Positions 24,592 to 36,559 of a stretch of DNA of 64,000 bases are shown here, piece by piece. The notes beneath the pieces are model-generated. The model made no database searches, was not told where the DNA came from, and worked only from the letters and a program-made list of their open reading frames with translations. How positions within the stretch are numbered: the stretch's first letter is position 1; every line of letters begins with the position of its first letter. A program made the position numbers and the translations under genes. Source of the DNA: Buddleja alternifolia (Eukaryota; Streptophyta; Magnoliopsida; Lamiales; Scrophulariaceae); the NCBI GenBank assembly GCA_019426215.1, contig CM033400.1, positions 20,382,568 through 20,446,567 on the forward strand, written 5' to 3'.

Positions 24592-27500
24592 ATGGGATTT
24601 TTGAATACAAGAGTGTTCAACATAATTTCTGATTATCTAACTTGTTTCAAAGAGAATATCATACCTCCTATTGGCAACAGAAGAAGGTCTTTGCAAAGAG
24701 ATGTTGAAGAAGTAGAAGTAGAAGAAGAAGAAGAGATTATTCAATATGAGAGTACTCTCTGTGTTCCCTCATCATACTATAGTGTTTTCGTTGTTCGTCT
24801 TGCCATCATGGTATATATCTATTTCTTTTTAACTTAAGCTGCATTACTACCAGCTATCATACGTGCTTGCTCAGAATGAGGACAATTTTGAAGTTATCAA
24901 ACAAATTAGTTTTTTATTCTATTTGATTTACATAACTTTAGGCCCTCGGCCGTCAAATGAGATCTTCTATCGCAGTTTTCTATTGCATCTACTGTTGTAA
25001 GGCAGAATTGAGTGACACGTGTGTTCGGATCATCGACATAATATTTTAAAGGAGGAATAAGGAAACGTGTCACTCATCCACACTTTGCGATAAGAGATGC
25101 ATAAGAAAAATTGTAATAGAAGATTCTATTTGGTCTGTTCCTAAGACCAGTTTATGTGAAGTTATAATGTTTTATGTATTTCTTTGAATTTTCCTATTTT
25201 TTCTTCATAAAGCCAATAAACTTTGTTCAATTTGTTTCATGTTTACTTTGTAAATTAATGTGTTTTTGCAGGTTATGCTAGCAATTTTGATAGGGTTGTT
25301 AACTTTACTAACATGGCATATCACAAGAGTCTACACCAAAAGATCACTCAACACATTGGCATATGGACTTCGACACGAACTTCTACAAAGGCCCATTTTG
25401 CGAATGTGGAACATCCTTAATTCTACTGTCGAAGTTGCAACTGCTCAAGTCAAGCTCTCAGAATCCGTGATCAAGCGCTACAACAAACCTGTTAATCAAG
25501 CACAACAAGTTGAGGTTGTTTACAAACATATTGCCTCATTTATTTCATTTGCCACATTCAAGTACCTTACTAACCATAATTCGATTGTGTATTTGACTCT
25601 CAGCAGCTTTATGAAGTCATGAAGGATGTAACATGGGCGTTGTTTGCAAGCCGTAGAGCTCTCAATTCAATAACTCTTAACTATAGAAACGGTTTTGTCC
25701 AGGCTTTCCATAGAAATCACAAGAATAATAACACATACTACATATACTCTGACCTTTTTAATTATTCAATAAGTGGGTCATATGATGTTAGTTTGCTGTC
25801 AACTCATCGAGGATGGAACGATCAGTCTATACGTGGCAACACTTCAGCCATTTGGTACAGAGAACCTCTTGATCCTTTGACAGGTGAAAAAACTGGAAAA
25901 GCAAATCAGATACCACCGGATGAACTAATCAACATTGCAGGGATTTCACAAGTACCCGATGGTACCGCCTCATGGCATATAGCTGTAAGTAAATTTATGG
26001 ATTCGCCCCTTCTTTCAGCAGCATTGCCTGTCTGGGATGTGTCCCATAAGAGCATAGTTGCTGTTGTGGGGGTCACAACGGCGCTTTATAGTGTAGGACA
26101 ATTGATGAAAGAACTAGTTGAATTCCATAGTGGACACATATATTTAACCTCTCAAGAGGGTTGGCTTTTGGCTACTTCTACAAATACACCTCTACTAATG
26201 AATTCAACTACGGAGCCAAAGCTCGTGATGGCTGTTGACTCTAAGGAAAATGTGATACGCTCTGGAGCCGAGTGTTTACAGAAAGCGTATGGAAATAAAT
26301 TTCCTCCTAGTCAAGAAGTTCATATAGAGAACGCGAAACTTGGGAGCCAGCTATACTATATTGATTCGTTTTTCTTGAACTTAAAGAGACTTCCTATGGT
26401 GAGTTTCATCTATTTTTATTTGTATTTTTTGTGCTAAAATGAGGATTTGTTATAGTCCTTATATTTATAAACTAAATTGTTCCAGGTTGGGGTTATTATC
26501 ATACCGAGGCAATATATAATGGGAAAGGTGGATGGAAAAGCTTTCAAGACACTGATGATATTAATATCGGCTTCTGTATGTATACTATTGGTTGGATGCT
26601 TCTGCATCTTTATATTGACAAATGGAGTGTCGAAGGAGATGAAACTAAGGGCAGCACTTATAAGCCATTTAGATGCAAGAAGGAAGGCTGAGGCATCAAA
26701 CAACTACAAAAGCCAGTTTTTAGCAAACATGAGGTCAGTATTAGGTTGCATGCAAGTAACACAATGTTTGTTCATTATCGTTGTGAAATAATATTTTAGT
26801 TTGTTGATTTTGTGTTGTTGTGACAGTCACGAACTTCGTACACCTATGGCTGCAGTGATTGGATTGCTTGATATTCTTATGAGTGATGACTGTCTAACAA
26901 ATGAACAACACTCGATGATCAACCAAATCCGTAAATGTTCCACTGCTTTACTCCGCCTTCTCAACAACATTTTGGATCTAAGTAAGGTAAAATGTTGCAT
27001 AAGTGTTCCCGTAGAATTGATAAGTTTCCAAAACATAAATGAATGAAAAGAAATGATATAGTACTGTGTGGTACAGGTTGAATCAGGAAAACTAGTACTG
27101 GAGGAAACTGAGTTTGAGTTGGGCAGAGAACTTGAAGGGCTTATAGATATGTTCTCTGTGCAGTGTATTAACCAAAATGTAGAGACTGTTCTTGATCTCT
27201 CCGGTACTAATTCTCTCCGATGTATCTTCTGAAATAGTATATATTACTGCATAAATTACATAGATGGCCCTTGCACGAGACTCTAATTATGAAAAACACC
27301 CTGAGCTTTGGAAAATTACCATAACTTCCCCTATCAGTGATGACATATTACAATTTCACACCATTTCAGTAAAACACAAATTACCCAGTTTTTTTAATTG
27401 CCATGATCTGACGTGGATGCCTCGATAATTTGTAAAACCTAAGGGCGCTTGTAGTAATTACACAATAAGTAAGGGTTGTCCATGTAATTATCTCTATATT

Positions 27501-29709
27501 ACTTTCTAATTCACTCTTATACAATGCATTTTGATGCGTTCTTTCTTGATAAATACAGATGATATGCCAAGATTAGTCCATGGAGACTCCGGTAGAGTTC
27601 TTCAAATTTTCGCTAATCTCATTAGCAATTCTATCAAGTTCACAACCTGTAAGTAGAAAGTGCATCACTCTGTAAACCTCTTTATTTCAATAAAGTATAA
27701 TCAAAATTCTCCCAAGGGAAATTAAATAGTTGCATGGTTGTTACAGCCGGATACATCATATTGCGTGGATGGTGTGAGACTGCAGAAATTGATATTAACA
27801 CAAAGAAGGACAAGGAATCATGGTGTAAATGGAAGCGCGAACTGAGTCGTGGAAAGAAAGATAACAAAATGATTCTTTGGTTTGAAGTTGATGACACTGG
27901 TTGCGGTATGTACCAACACTACTACTACTACTACTACGACGACGACAGCTATACATATTTCTTTTTCTTGTTTATATGTAAGCATACATCATTTTTGTTT
28001 TTCTTTCTTTCAGGGATTGATCCAAATAAATGGGAATCTGTATTTGAAAGTTTTGAGCAAGCCGATCCCTCAACAACTCGACTGTAAGCTCTTAGAGTCT
28101 TACATTAAGATGTTTTTCTCTGTCAAAAACTAAAATTAAAAGGGAATCTCATTTGAAGTTTTTTTTTATTTCCAGGCACGGTGGTACCGGTCTAGGCCTT
28201 TGCATCGTACGAACCCTGGTGAGTAATACTTACGAGCAGCGTAAATAGCAATACAAATACATTTCGCTCAATCACGTGAATTCTTAACAGGTGAACAAGA
28301 TGAATGGAGAGATCAAAGTGGTAAAGAAGAATGGACCTGGAACTCTCATGCAGCTATATATGATTCTCACAACGCCTCCTCATACTACCAAACTTCACTA
28401 CCAATTAAACTTGAAAGACCATAACTTCACTGTGAGTCTCATTTTACCGTCATTAGCCTATCTTCTTTCTTGTTTCTGAGTCACTCGCATAATAAATCTC
28501 AAACGATTCGAAATTCCTAGAAATTAAGTATTAATTATTGAAGCTGAATACAGGTGTTGCTTGCACTTAATGGCAGAATGACCAGACTAATTATGACACA
28601 GTGGTTACAGAAAAACGGGGTGTCTGCCCACGAAGCATCCGATTGGAATGAGCTGACTTTAAGTATAGAGGAACTCCTAAAAGTCAGAATTTCTATTCAA
28701 ACTTCACCAACCGAGTACTCAGAAACTCCAGAATCAAATATACACTCAACTTTCATCATAATTATCGACATTGGACTTCTCGACTTAAGTACAGTGATAT
28801 GGAAGCAACAGCTCAATTTTCTAGACAAGTACTATGGTAGGGCCAATTTTGCATGGATCCTGAACCATGACACCTCCAATGCCACAAAGGCAGAACTCCG
28901 CAAAAGGGGGCATTTATTAATGGTTAATGGACCTTTATACAAAGCGAAAATAATTCAGATTCTTGAAGCTGTCATAAGGAACAGAAGCTTACAAAATCCA
29001 ACAGCAGATGAGCAATTACATGAGTTTCTTGAAATAGGTGCTATTCACTCTGGTTCTATCAGCTCCAATGACTCTGACAAGTGGGAAAATGACAAAGATA
29101 CTAATTTAGTGCAAGGAAGAGTTAAAGAAGAATCAAATAATGAAGATGAAGTTAGTGTATCGTCTTATAAGGTCGTGAACGAACGAAAACCTCTTGAGGG
29201 TCTGCGAATACTTCTTGCAGAAGATACACCAGTGCTGCAGAGAGTTGCAACCATAATGCTGGAGAAAATGGGAGCCAAAGTAGTTGTTGTAGGAGATGGA
29301 CTTCAGGCTGTTGATGCACTCAAAGAAATGATTCCATCAAACGAATCTTTGCCGTTTGACTTGATTTTGATGGATTGCCAAGTAAGTTCAAATATAATCA
29401 TTTATATTATGGTACATATGTGAAGAACACTAGTTGTTATTTCCTTCACTTGCTATAAACCATGTTATTAATTCAATATATTTGTTTTTAACAAAGATGC
29501 CAAAGATGGATGGATATGAAGCAACAAAAGCTATAAGAAGATCAGAGTGTGAAACTTGTTTACACATCCCAATAGTTGCACTGACAGCTCATGCAATGTC
29601 TTGTGATGAAGCAAAATGTCTTCAAGTGGGAATGGATGCATATCTAACTAAGCCAATTGACTGCAAATTAATGGTTTCAACCATCCTTTCCCTAACTAAG
29701 GGCGCATGA
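24592..29709 (+). CDS. CKI1: CKI1-type hybrid histidine kinase (13 exons)
   Basis: I infer exons 24592-24810, 25272-25514, 25607-26398, 26486-26733, 26827-26986, 27077-27203, 27559-27648, 27747-27905, 28014-28083, 28176-28218, 28291-28431, 28554-29381 and 29497-29709, giving ~1110 aa in phase (Arabidopsis CKI1 is 1122). A cytosolic N-terminus with an acidic E-rich run is followed by TM1 (~64-90), an extracellular loop of ~350 residues without a CHASE domain, and TM2 (~440-463). The kinase has the H-box NMSHELRTP (His ~502), N-box FANLISNSIKF, G1 DDTGCGID and G2 GGTGLGL. The receiver (from ~980) has ED 987/988, phospho-acceptor Asp ~1038 and Lys ~1092. CKI1 signals constitutively through phosphotransfer proteins to type-B response regulators; in Arabidopsis it specifies central-cell fate and supports vascular growth. 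All catalytic motifs are intact. Intron 12 ends in AAAG rather than CAG. Confidence 0.93.
27251..27497. mobile_element. MITE in intron 6 of the CKI1-like gene (~247 bp)
   Basis: The left tip ATAAATTACATAGATGGCCC and the right tip AAGGGTTGTCCATGTAATTAT are imperfect inverted copies. The body is non-coding and lies wholly within the 27204-27558 intron. Confidence 0.6.
27917..27945. repeat. Trinucleotide (ACT/ACG)n tract in CKI1-like intron 8
   Basis: About six ACT units followed by ACG units, just downstream of the 27906 splice donor. Confidence 0.8.
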
Positions 29710-30382
29710 ACAGACGGACCATTCTTAGGAGGTCTCGGGAGTCGGGACTTTTTCCCATGTATTTATTCACATGGGACCCGCATATATATACGTACATATG
29801 TGGTGGAGATCAAACCCGGGACTTGAGGTCCTGGGACCTCCCAAGTATGACCCTGAACACACCCTCTGCTTGATTTTGTAGACAGAACAAAGAGAGAGAA
29901 AACAGAAGCTAACCAAGACATAGGTTTATCCACACATCTCATCTTATGTATATAAAATAACAGAGTCAATTTATAAAAGGAGTGCTAACTTCTCTTGTTT
30001 TGCTCCTATCTCTAACTATGCAGGTGTTGCATTAGTTTTTGATTCTGTTTAGCTGAGTTTAAATCACTGACTACTCACAAAGTATTCAATATCCTATCAA
30101 TGTATATTTTGGAGTTCTAAATGTATAAAAGTTTCGAGGATATCCAAAATTCCTATTTCTGTTATGGAGAAATCATGAAAATTTATAGAAATATTTGGAA
30201 ATTATAAATGAGACTTTGGATATTTTCAATTAATGCTATTATGTATCTTTTAAGCTTAAAATATATACATTTATGATATACTAGAAAGATTCACGTGCGT
30301 CGAACGTGATTGTCTAATGAAGTAAAAAACTATTAAATTTGTGATTATGTGTGTTATGAGTCTTTTGTAAATACATTTAGAT
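29710..30382. other. Downstream region of the CKI1-like gene; one dispersed-repeat copy
   Basis: The presumed 3' UTR comes first. Bases 30120-30270 (tttcgaggatat, agaaatcatgaaaatttata, ttttcaattaatgctatt) are similar to 33780-33905 and belong to the dispersed repeat described there. No gene seen. Confidence 0.45.
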
Positions 30383-30476
30383 GGTGTTTGGCTAAGCTTA
30401 TTTTAAAGAGTTTATAAGCTATTAATATTTATAAGATGTTTTAAAGAGCTTATAAATTTAGCCAAACACTCTCTTA
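30383..30476. mobile_element. Short palindromic MITE (~94 bp)
   Basis: The tips GGTGTTTGGCTAA and TTAGCCAAACACT are inverted copies, with an inner aagcttat..ataagct and tttaaagag repeat. The whole segment folds back on itself. hAT-type small elements have this form. Confidence 0.6.
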
Positions 30477-31091
30477 GTTTATTGACAGATAAATCTAATT
30501 ATTAGTTGTTTAAGAAAACAATTGATTTCTTAAGCAATGGTCTCATTGTTGTAGCAGTACAAAGGTACTAGATGTCTAGTACCTTTGATGAAGTTCCTGG
30601 TACCGAACAAATTCCAAGCTTAGTGAATATTATTCAAATTTTTTTAGTTGATATGTTTAGTACACATAATATATGTAATTTGTAATATACTTGACGAAGG
30701 TACTTGATACTTCATTATTGACACATAATGTTTAGTTTTATATCAAAACCTGAAAATTATATTCAAATAATACAAGTATTGATTAATTAGTATGCAACTA
30801 AAAATACAAATCTTAATAATGGATAAATTACTAATTATATTTATACAATTATCTTTTTTACATAGTTAAGTTATATGGTTGTACATACAAAATATTTTTA
30901 TTTGTAGATTAAAAGTGATCTATCCTGATATATCTCATGGTGTGCTGGGAAAGATAGAAACAAATTTATATTCGAGAATCTAATGGGAAAAAGTTGTTGG
31001 CAGCTAGGAGGGGATGTGCATTTGAATAAATAAATAAATATATTTAGATGTTACTTTTTAAAATTCAGAATTAAATGAAAAGGCCAGCATA
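30477..31091. other. AT-rich spacer
   Basis: Contains local inverted similarity around 'aaaggtactagatgtctagtaccttt' (about 30560-30590). No gene seen. Confidence 0.4.
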
Positions 31092-31099
31092 ATTGCGAT

Positions 31100-31427
31100 T
31101 AGGGGTGAAAGACGAACCAAACTACTTGATATTCGGCTCGAACTCGATCGTTAAAAGCTCGTTTGAGCTCAGTTCGTTAACTTATCAAACCAAACTTGAA
31201 CAACTTTTTGTATTTCATAAGTTTTGAAGCTCGGCTCGATTAGTAAAAAATAATAAAAATATTTACAAAAAAATCAAATTACTCGAGCTCGACTCGTGTT
31301 CAGCTCGTTTGAGCTCGGATCGATTACTAATCAAATAAGCTCAAATACAAACTTTGAAACTTGATTTTATTTCAAACAAGCTTGAACAACATTTCTTTCG
31401 ATTCGACTTGACTCATTTACACCCCTA
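31100..31427. mobile_element. Non-autonomous hAT element (328 bp)
   Basis: The tips TAGGGGTGAA and TTTACACCCCTA are inverted, with the hAT-type 5' base pattern. The flanking 8-bp segments ATTGCGAT (31092-31099) and ACTGCGAT (31428-31435) match at 7 of 8 positions, as for a hAT target duplication. The body is rich in GAGCTCG and CTCGAACTCG repeats in both orientations, i.e. subterminal repeats. No coding frame. Confidence 0.8.
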
Positions 31428-31562
31428 ACTGCGATTACTGTAACGAGTTAAAGCACCAATATAATTTCCCAACTCCCGACACATATTGTTAACACATAAT
31501 AATGAGAACAAGAGGGACAATAAGGAAATGGGTTTCAAATTGACAAATGAAAAAGAGAAAGG

Positions 31563-31616
31563 TCTCGAACCTGCGACCTTCGCGTTATTAGCACGACGCT
31601 CTAACCAACTGAGCAT
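31563..31616 (-). pseudogene. tRNA-Ile(AAU) relic lacking its acceptor stem
   Basis: On the minus strand the D arm (GCTCAGTTGGTTAGAGC), the anticodon arm with AAT in GTGCTAATAACGC, and the T arm with GGTTCGA are all present and match eukaryotic tRNA-Ile. The bases that should form the acceptor stem (5' aataaatAT, 3' TTTCTCT) do not pair, so it cannot mature. It is a decayed gene or an inserted tRNA fragment. The internal A and B boxes survive, so transcription by RNA polymerase III cannot be excluded. Confidence 0.8.
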
Positions 31617-31684
31617 ATTTATTTTAAATATTCAATCAAAACATAGGTGAGCTGAGACGTTCAGGTGTACATTTAAAAGGGTAA

Positions 31685-32625
31685 GATACACTTTACCCCT
31701 TTGAACTATAGTTCTCGTAACAAATACCCCCTAGAACTGTAAAAACATACACTTACCCCATTCTATATTGTAGAATTGCTTAATTACCCTTAACCATTAT
31801 TCTTCTTATTTTTTCATTTCTCCACCATTTTTTTTTCAATTTTTTTCAATCATGCATTAGTTAAAGTTTACCCATTACATCAATATTAATCACTTCATAT
31901 AATAATTAGAAATATCTTTAGGACTATGGTTAAATTAATTTGGTGACAAGATATTAAATTAACAGTTGACAAAATTCAACTAATGCATCGCCAAAAAATA
32001 AAATAATCCCAAATAGATATTTATAATCTTTTATGTATATTTAAAAATTATATTTGTATCTTTAATACTCTAATCTAATATTATATGTGTTGGAATTAAT
32101 TCAAATATATATTGTAGTAAATTGGAGTATTAAAAAAATAAATATAATGTATTTTTAATACCCTAATCTTTTACAATATATGTTGGAATTAATTCAAACA
32201 TATATTGTAGTAAACTAGAGCATTGTAAATACATATATATGTTATCAAAATATAACGTGTATGAATTCAATTTAGAGATATGTTATAGTGAATTAGAGTA
32301 TTAAAAGTGCATATATATATATATATCATTATCAATATATAGATAAAAGATATTAAATTTGTTTGGATAATTTAACTTTATGACAATGCATTATTTAAAT
32401 TTCATCAAATATTAATATACTATGTTGTCATTGAATTAATTTTAACGTTAGTACTAAAAATGTTGCCAATTATTATATTACGTAAATTTTAACTAGTGTA
32501 TGTAATAAAAAATTATGAAAAAAAAAATGGCTGAGAGATGAAAATATAAGAAGAATAAAATGGTTAAGGGTAATTAAGACCATTCTATAATATAGAAGGG
32601 GGTAATTGTTTTTTTTAACATTTTA
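31685..32625. mobile_element. Foldback element (~0.94 kb)
   Basis: The left segment 31756-31830 (ttaccccattctatattgta, aattacccttaaccat, attcttcttat) has a strong inverted counterpart at 32530-32610. The interior (32080-32330) repeats the unit 'ttggaattaattcaaatatatattgtagtaaa' with variation two to three times. No coding potential. The outer borders are approximate. Confidence 0.6.
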
Positions 32626-32834
32626 CACTATTTCAAACAATCTTCTCAAAATCCAAAGTTGATGGTGAAAATCAAAGTCCGAGGTACTTGTGGAGCAAAA
32701 TCCGCAGGTGGAGATGGTTGTGTGGATGGAAGATGCGGAATATGGAGGAAACTTGGCTCAAAATGGCATCTTGAACAGAAAACTTCGCAAGACCTTGAAT
32801 GTGTTGAATTGGCTGTCGAAAATGTATAAAATAG

Positions 32835-33655
32835 AGTATAGAACTATGATACACGGATACGGACACAATACGACACAGATATGAAATTTGACAGATTTTA
32901 AAATTTCAGAATACAATATGTCACGAATATGTTTATGTATATGCATATATAATATTTAAAAACAAATTTAAGTCATTTAAATTTATCAAATTTATTTAGT
33001 TCTTTAAATTTCTTTGTTATTTATTTTTTAAGTTTTAATTTTTAACAAAAGGCCAAAAATATTATCTCTTTTCTTATCTTAGCCCAAAAAGTATTGCACA
33101 ATATCAAAAAGGGGTAAAGACAATAACCTACCATAACTTTTCAAGTTTTGGCGCTTTTTTATACAATTTTTTTTTTTACACTTTTTTATCTCAACTTTAC
33201 GAGTTTTACACTTTTTTATATATTAGCATATTCCAGAGGAATTTCAACATATGCGACGGGGTAAGATAAAAAAGTGTAAAATAAATAAAGTTTGGATAAA
33301 AAGTGTAAAAAAAAGTTTGTTTATTCCTTTGGAATATGCTAATATTTAAAAAATACAAAATTTGTAAAGTTGAGATAAAAAGTGTAAAAAAAAAAAAGGG
33401 TTTGTATAAAAAAGTGCCAAAACTCGAAAAGTTCGAGTAGATTAATGTTTTTACCCCTATCAAAAATATACTCAACCTGATATCCAATGCATACTTAGAT
33501 ACTTCAAATTTTGTATCGGATACGATATCTAAATTTTTTTATTTACTTTTTATTTTCGAACATTTCAAAAATATCTAGGGCATAGTATCCGGGAGTATAC
33601 TAGCAATTATGGGTACGATACAAATACAATACTGCACAATTCTATTTTTAGGAGT
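32835..33655. mobile_element. Degenerate element with gatac-rich ends, split by a foldback MITE
   Basis: The left part (gatacacggatacggacac) and the right part (tatcggatacgatatc, gggtacgatacaaatac) share 'gatac' repeats in opposite sense. The middle is interrupted by the foldback at about 33125-33445. The relation is imperfect and the borders are tentative. Confidence 0.35.
33125..33445. mobile_element. Foldback MITE (~320 bp)
   Basis: The arm 33130-33245 (cttttcaagttttggcgctt, tacacttttttatctcaactt, ttagcatattcc) and the arm 33320-33445 (ggaatatgctaat, aagttgagataaaaagtgta, aagtgccaaaactcgaaaag) are nearly perfect inverted copies around a short loop, so a transcript would form a hairpin. 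Confidence 0.7.
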
Positions 33656-33723
33656 ACCCATGCATCATAGGCTAAGAACAACGGTAAGTGTAGGGAATGT
33701 GTATAAGGATTTCTTATAAGCAA

Positions 33724-34494
33724 GGTTATTAAATATCGGTAGCATTGTAAATTTTGGGGTATTAAACTTATGATTATTTCGATTGAAATTTCGAGGATAT
33801 TTATAATTTCGACTTCGTTTCTAGAGAAATCATGGAAATTTATAGAAATAATTGAAAATTTTAAATGAAACTTTTGGTCTCTTTAATTTATATTATTCTG
33901 TATTTTTTACATCATAATATTGTATGTATAATGCATATATATAATGAGCTTTATTAATTGATATGAGTAAAACTTGTGGCGAAAATTTGAAATAAGTAGG
34001 ACTTGGTAGTGAAGTAATGAATAAATATCTTTAAAACTTTATTAAAGCTAAACATATATAATTTTTTATAAAATATATTATTCAAAATCATATGGAATTT
34101 CTAGGATCAAAGTCACTATGTTTCGTCTCACATCAACTTTTCATACTCAATAATTGTGGTCCCAAAGAAAGAAAAAGGATATCTAAAATAATTTTTTACA
34201 TGTTATAATAAACATAAATATTTAAATCAAATATAAATCATTTAATATTATCGTTAAATTTCAAAATTTTGATGGAAATTTTGAGTTTCAATCGAAATTT
34301 CGATGGATATTCTGCAAAATAATTTAATCTTATTTTTAAATTGCATGAAATTTTGGGTTTCAATGAAAGTTTATAGAAATTTTGGGTTTCAGTCAAAGTT
34401 TTGATGGATATTTTGTAAAATTAAATTGAAAGTGAGATTTTACTTCGGAATCCTAAGAACCATAAATTTCGATCAAAATTTAATACCATGTGCT
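33724..34494. repeat. Dispersed AT-rich repeat with degenerate inverted tips
   Basis: It starts near GGTTATTAAATATCGG and ends near TTTAATACCATG. The right half is built from repeated 'gaaattttgggtttcaatcgaaa' and 'ttgatggatattttg' units. The left part is shared with 30120-30270, so this is a family with at least two members here. Not coding. Confidence 0.4.
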
Positions 34495-34499
34495 TATAA

Positions 34500-34650
34500 C
34501 TACTTAGTTGGGGCATTTTAGACTGTTAGTAGGGACGTTTGATAATAAATGTTCCTAGAAATTGCACAATAGCCTTAAAGCAACGAGATGCAAGGTTTAA
34601 TTATAAATGTTGCTTGAAATTGCACAATCATCTTAGAGCTCGGAGTGTTC
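34500..34650. repeat. Two imperfect tandem units near 34548 and 34602
   Basis: The phrases ataaatgttcctagaaattg and ataaatgttgcttgaaattg, each followed by cacaatcRtcttaRagc-like sequence, make two direct copies of about 55 bp. Confidence 0.5.
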
Positions 34651-34845
34651 GGTGCCTAATTAAACCTAACAATATATTTTACATAGATAAAAACTATGTT
34701 TAAAAAGAAAACATTAATTCAAAAAAAAACATAACATAATCAAAAGCTTCACAAAAATTTAAAATATTGGATGAAGTCATTCTACTACACAATCCATATA
34801 TAATAATGAAATAGCCTACAAAACTTAAACAAAAACAGTATGGCT

Positions 34846-36012
34846 CTGTTTGGATGTGTTTTCATTTCATTTTCAACCGTCATTTCTAAAACGTATGGGA
34901 AAATGAGTTTTTTCATTTTTATGTGAAATGATGGCATGTTTGGTTGTATTTTTGAAAATGGTTGGAATTGATGATTTGATGATGTGTGTTATTGAGTTAG
35001 TTAAAAGTAATGATTATGTATATAGTATAAAATAAAATAATAGATAATAGGGAAAATTACTAAAAGCCCCTTAAAATAATTTTTCATACCCAAAAAACCC
35101 ATGAAAATATTTTTCAATCTCAAAAACCGATTCTACAAACTTTTCATTCCAAAAACCCCAAAAGTGAGGACTTTTTGGACTAAACTACCCTTCATTTCTT
35201 AAGTTAATAATTGATCAATTAATTATTCTTAGTGGAATCGTTTTGTTTTAATTTTTTAAAATTGATGAATCATAAAATACGAATTTTATTTTGTAATATT
35301 TAATTTTTTAAATATTTGTATATAATTTATTTTTTATTTTAATATGGTAATTATCTGTAAATATATGTATTAAATTTTTCTAAAAAGATAAAAATTTCAA
35401 AAATTAAAATTAAAATCATAATTATTATAAATTATCAATATAAAATTTTTAAATTAAAAAATTTCATTGTAAAATTACAATTGATGAATTTTTAATCTAG
35501 AAGGCTAAGGGCAATTAAGTCTATAAATTTGTTAGCCCTAAAATAGGTTATTTGGAATAAAAAGTTGACGGAGTGAGTTTTTTGGATTGAAAAATTTTAT
35601 CATGGGTTTTTTGGATATATAAATTTACTTTAAGGGGTTTTTAGTAATTTTTTCTAAATAATATTATATTGATTAAATATATTTGTAAGTAAAAATAATA
35701 AAAAATGGTGCAAAAAAAGCACTAAAAATACTCAAACTAGATCTTAAAATGTGCACAAGCATGTGAAGATTAATACTATGTATTTTATTCAATTAGAGCA
35801 CTACAATTGTTGCCGAAAAAATGTATTTTGAAAATGAGATGTGTGAGAAAGAAAAAGTTAGTGTGAATTGGTAAAGTAAAAAGTAGTTATTGAAAAATGT
35901 GAAAGTAAAAATGAAAATATGTGTATTTCAATTGAAAATGGTGGAAACTGTGTATTTTTATTTTCAAATAAGAATGAAAATATGGTTATTAAAAACACAA
36001 ACAAGCATAGCC
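34846..36012. mobile_element. Small-TIR DNA element (Tourist/Harbinger- or hAT-like), carrying a nested MITE
   Basis: The left tip GGCTCTGTTTGGATGTGTTT and the right tip (read inward) GGCTATGCTTGTTTGTGTTT are similar inverted ends, both followed by a TTTCATTTTC-like block. Flanking trinucleotides tat and tac could be a decayed 3-bp duplication. A second element (35050-35654) sits in the middle. No transposase frame. Confidence 0.6.
35050..35654. mobile_element. MITE nested in the preceding element (~605 bp)
   Basis: The ends GGGAAAATTACTAAAAGCCCC and TAAGGGGTTTTTAGTAATTTT are inverted copies, and the similarity continues inward (cccaaaaaacccatgaaaat against atcatgggttttttggat), giving arms of about 100 bp. 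AT-rich core. Confidence 0.8.
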
Positions 36013-36228
36013 TACGAAATTGTCTATAAATTATAAAAAAGCATAGTCCGATTGTCTGCAAAACTAAAACAAACTTAGAAAAGTACAAATGCTTTGGTAC
36101 TTAAACAAAAAGTCACTAACAAAACAAACATATTAACTCATTCAAAGTTCAGTCACCTAATAAAATTCTTGTACACAACTCCAACAATGAAGTGCATTGA
36201 AAATAATGGCTAATAAGTGTATTACATC

Positions 36229-36232
36229 TATA

Positions 36233-36271
<39 letters not shown>
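36229..36271. repeat. (TA)n microsatellite, ~43 bp
   Basis: A long TA alternation, directly followed by a hAT-like GGTGCGGTTT-rich scrap (36275-36435). Confidence 0.9.
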
Positions 36272-36274
<3 letters not shown>

Positions 36275-36559
36275 GTCGGTTCCGCAGTTTAGTTTGGTGC
36301 GGTTTCGCCCAAAACCGCCACCAAACCAATTAGACGGTACAATTTTCTTTTAAAATCGAAACCGCGATTTACATAACAATTTGACGAAAATGATTTAGTG
36401 TTGGCGGTTTGGGAGGTTTCGCAAAATCTTTGCCAGGCCCTACTTAGAATAACTAGACAAATGGTTTTAATTAGATATGTTTTTGAAAATTTTAAATTTC
36501 ATTGATTCTAAGATTTTGGAAACATTTGGTTCCATATAATTGAAAAACAAAGAACTATT

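Noticed and set aside
31425..31616. 63-codon minus-strand frame over the tRNA relic
   Set aside because: The frame is a translation of tRNA arms and a hAT end, a frequent artefact.
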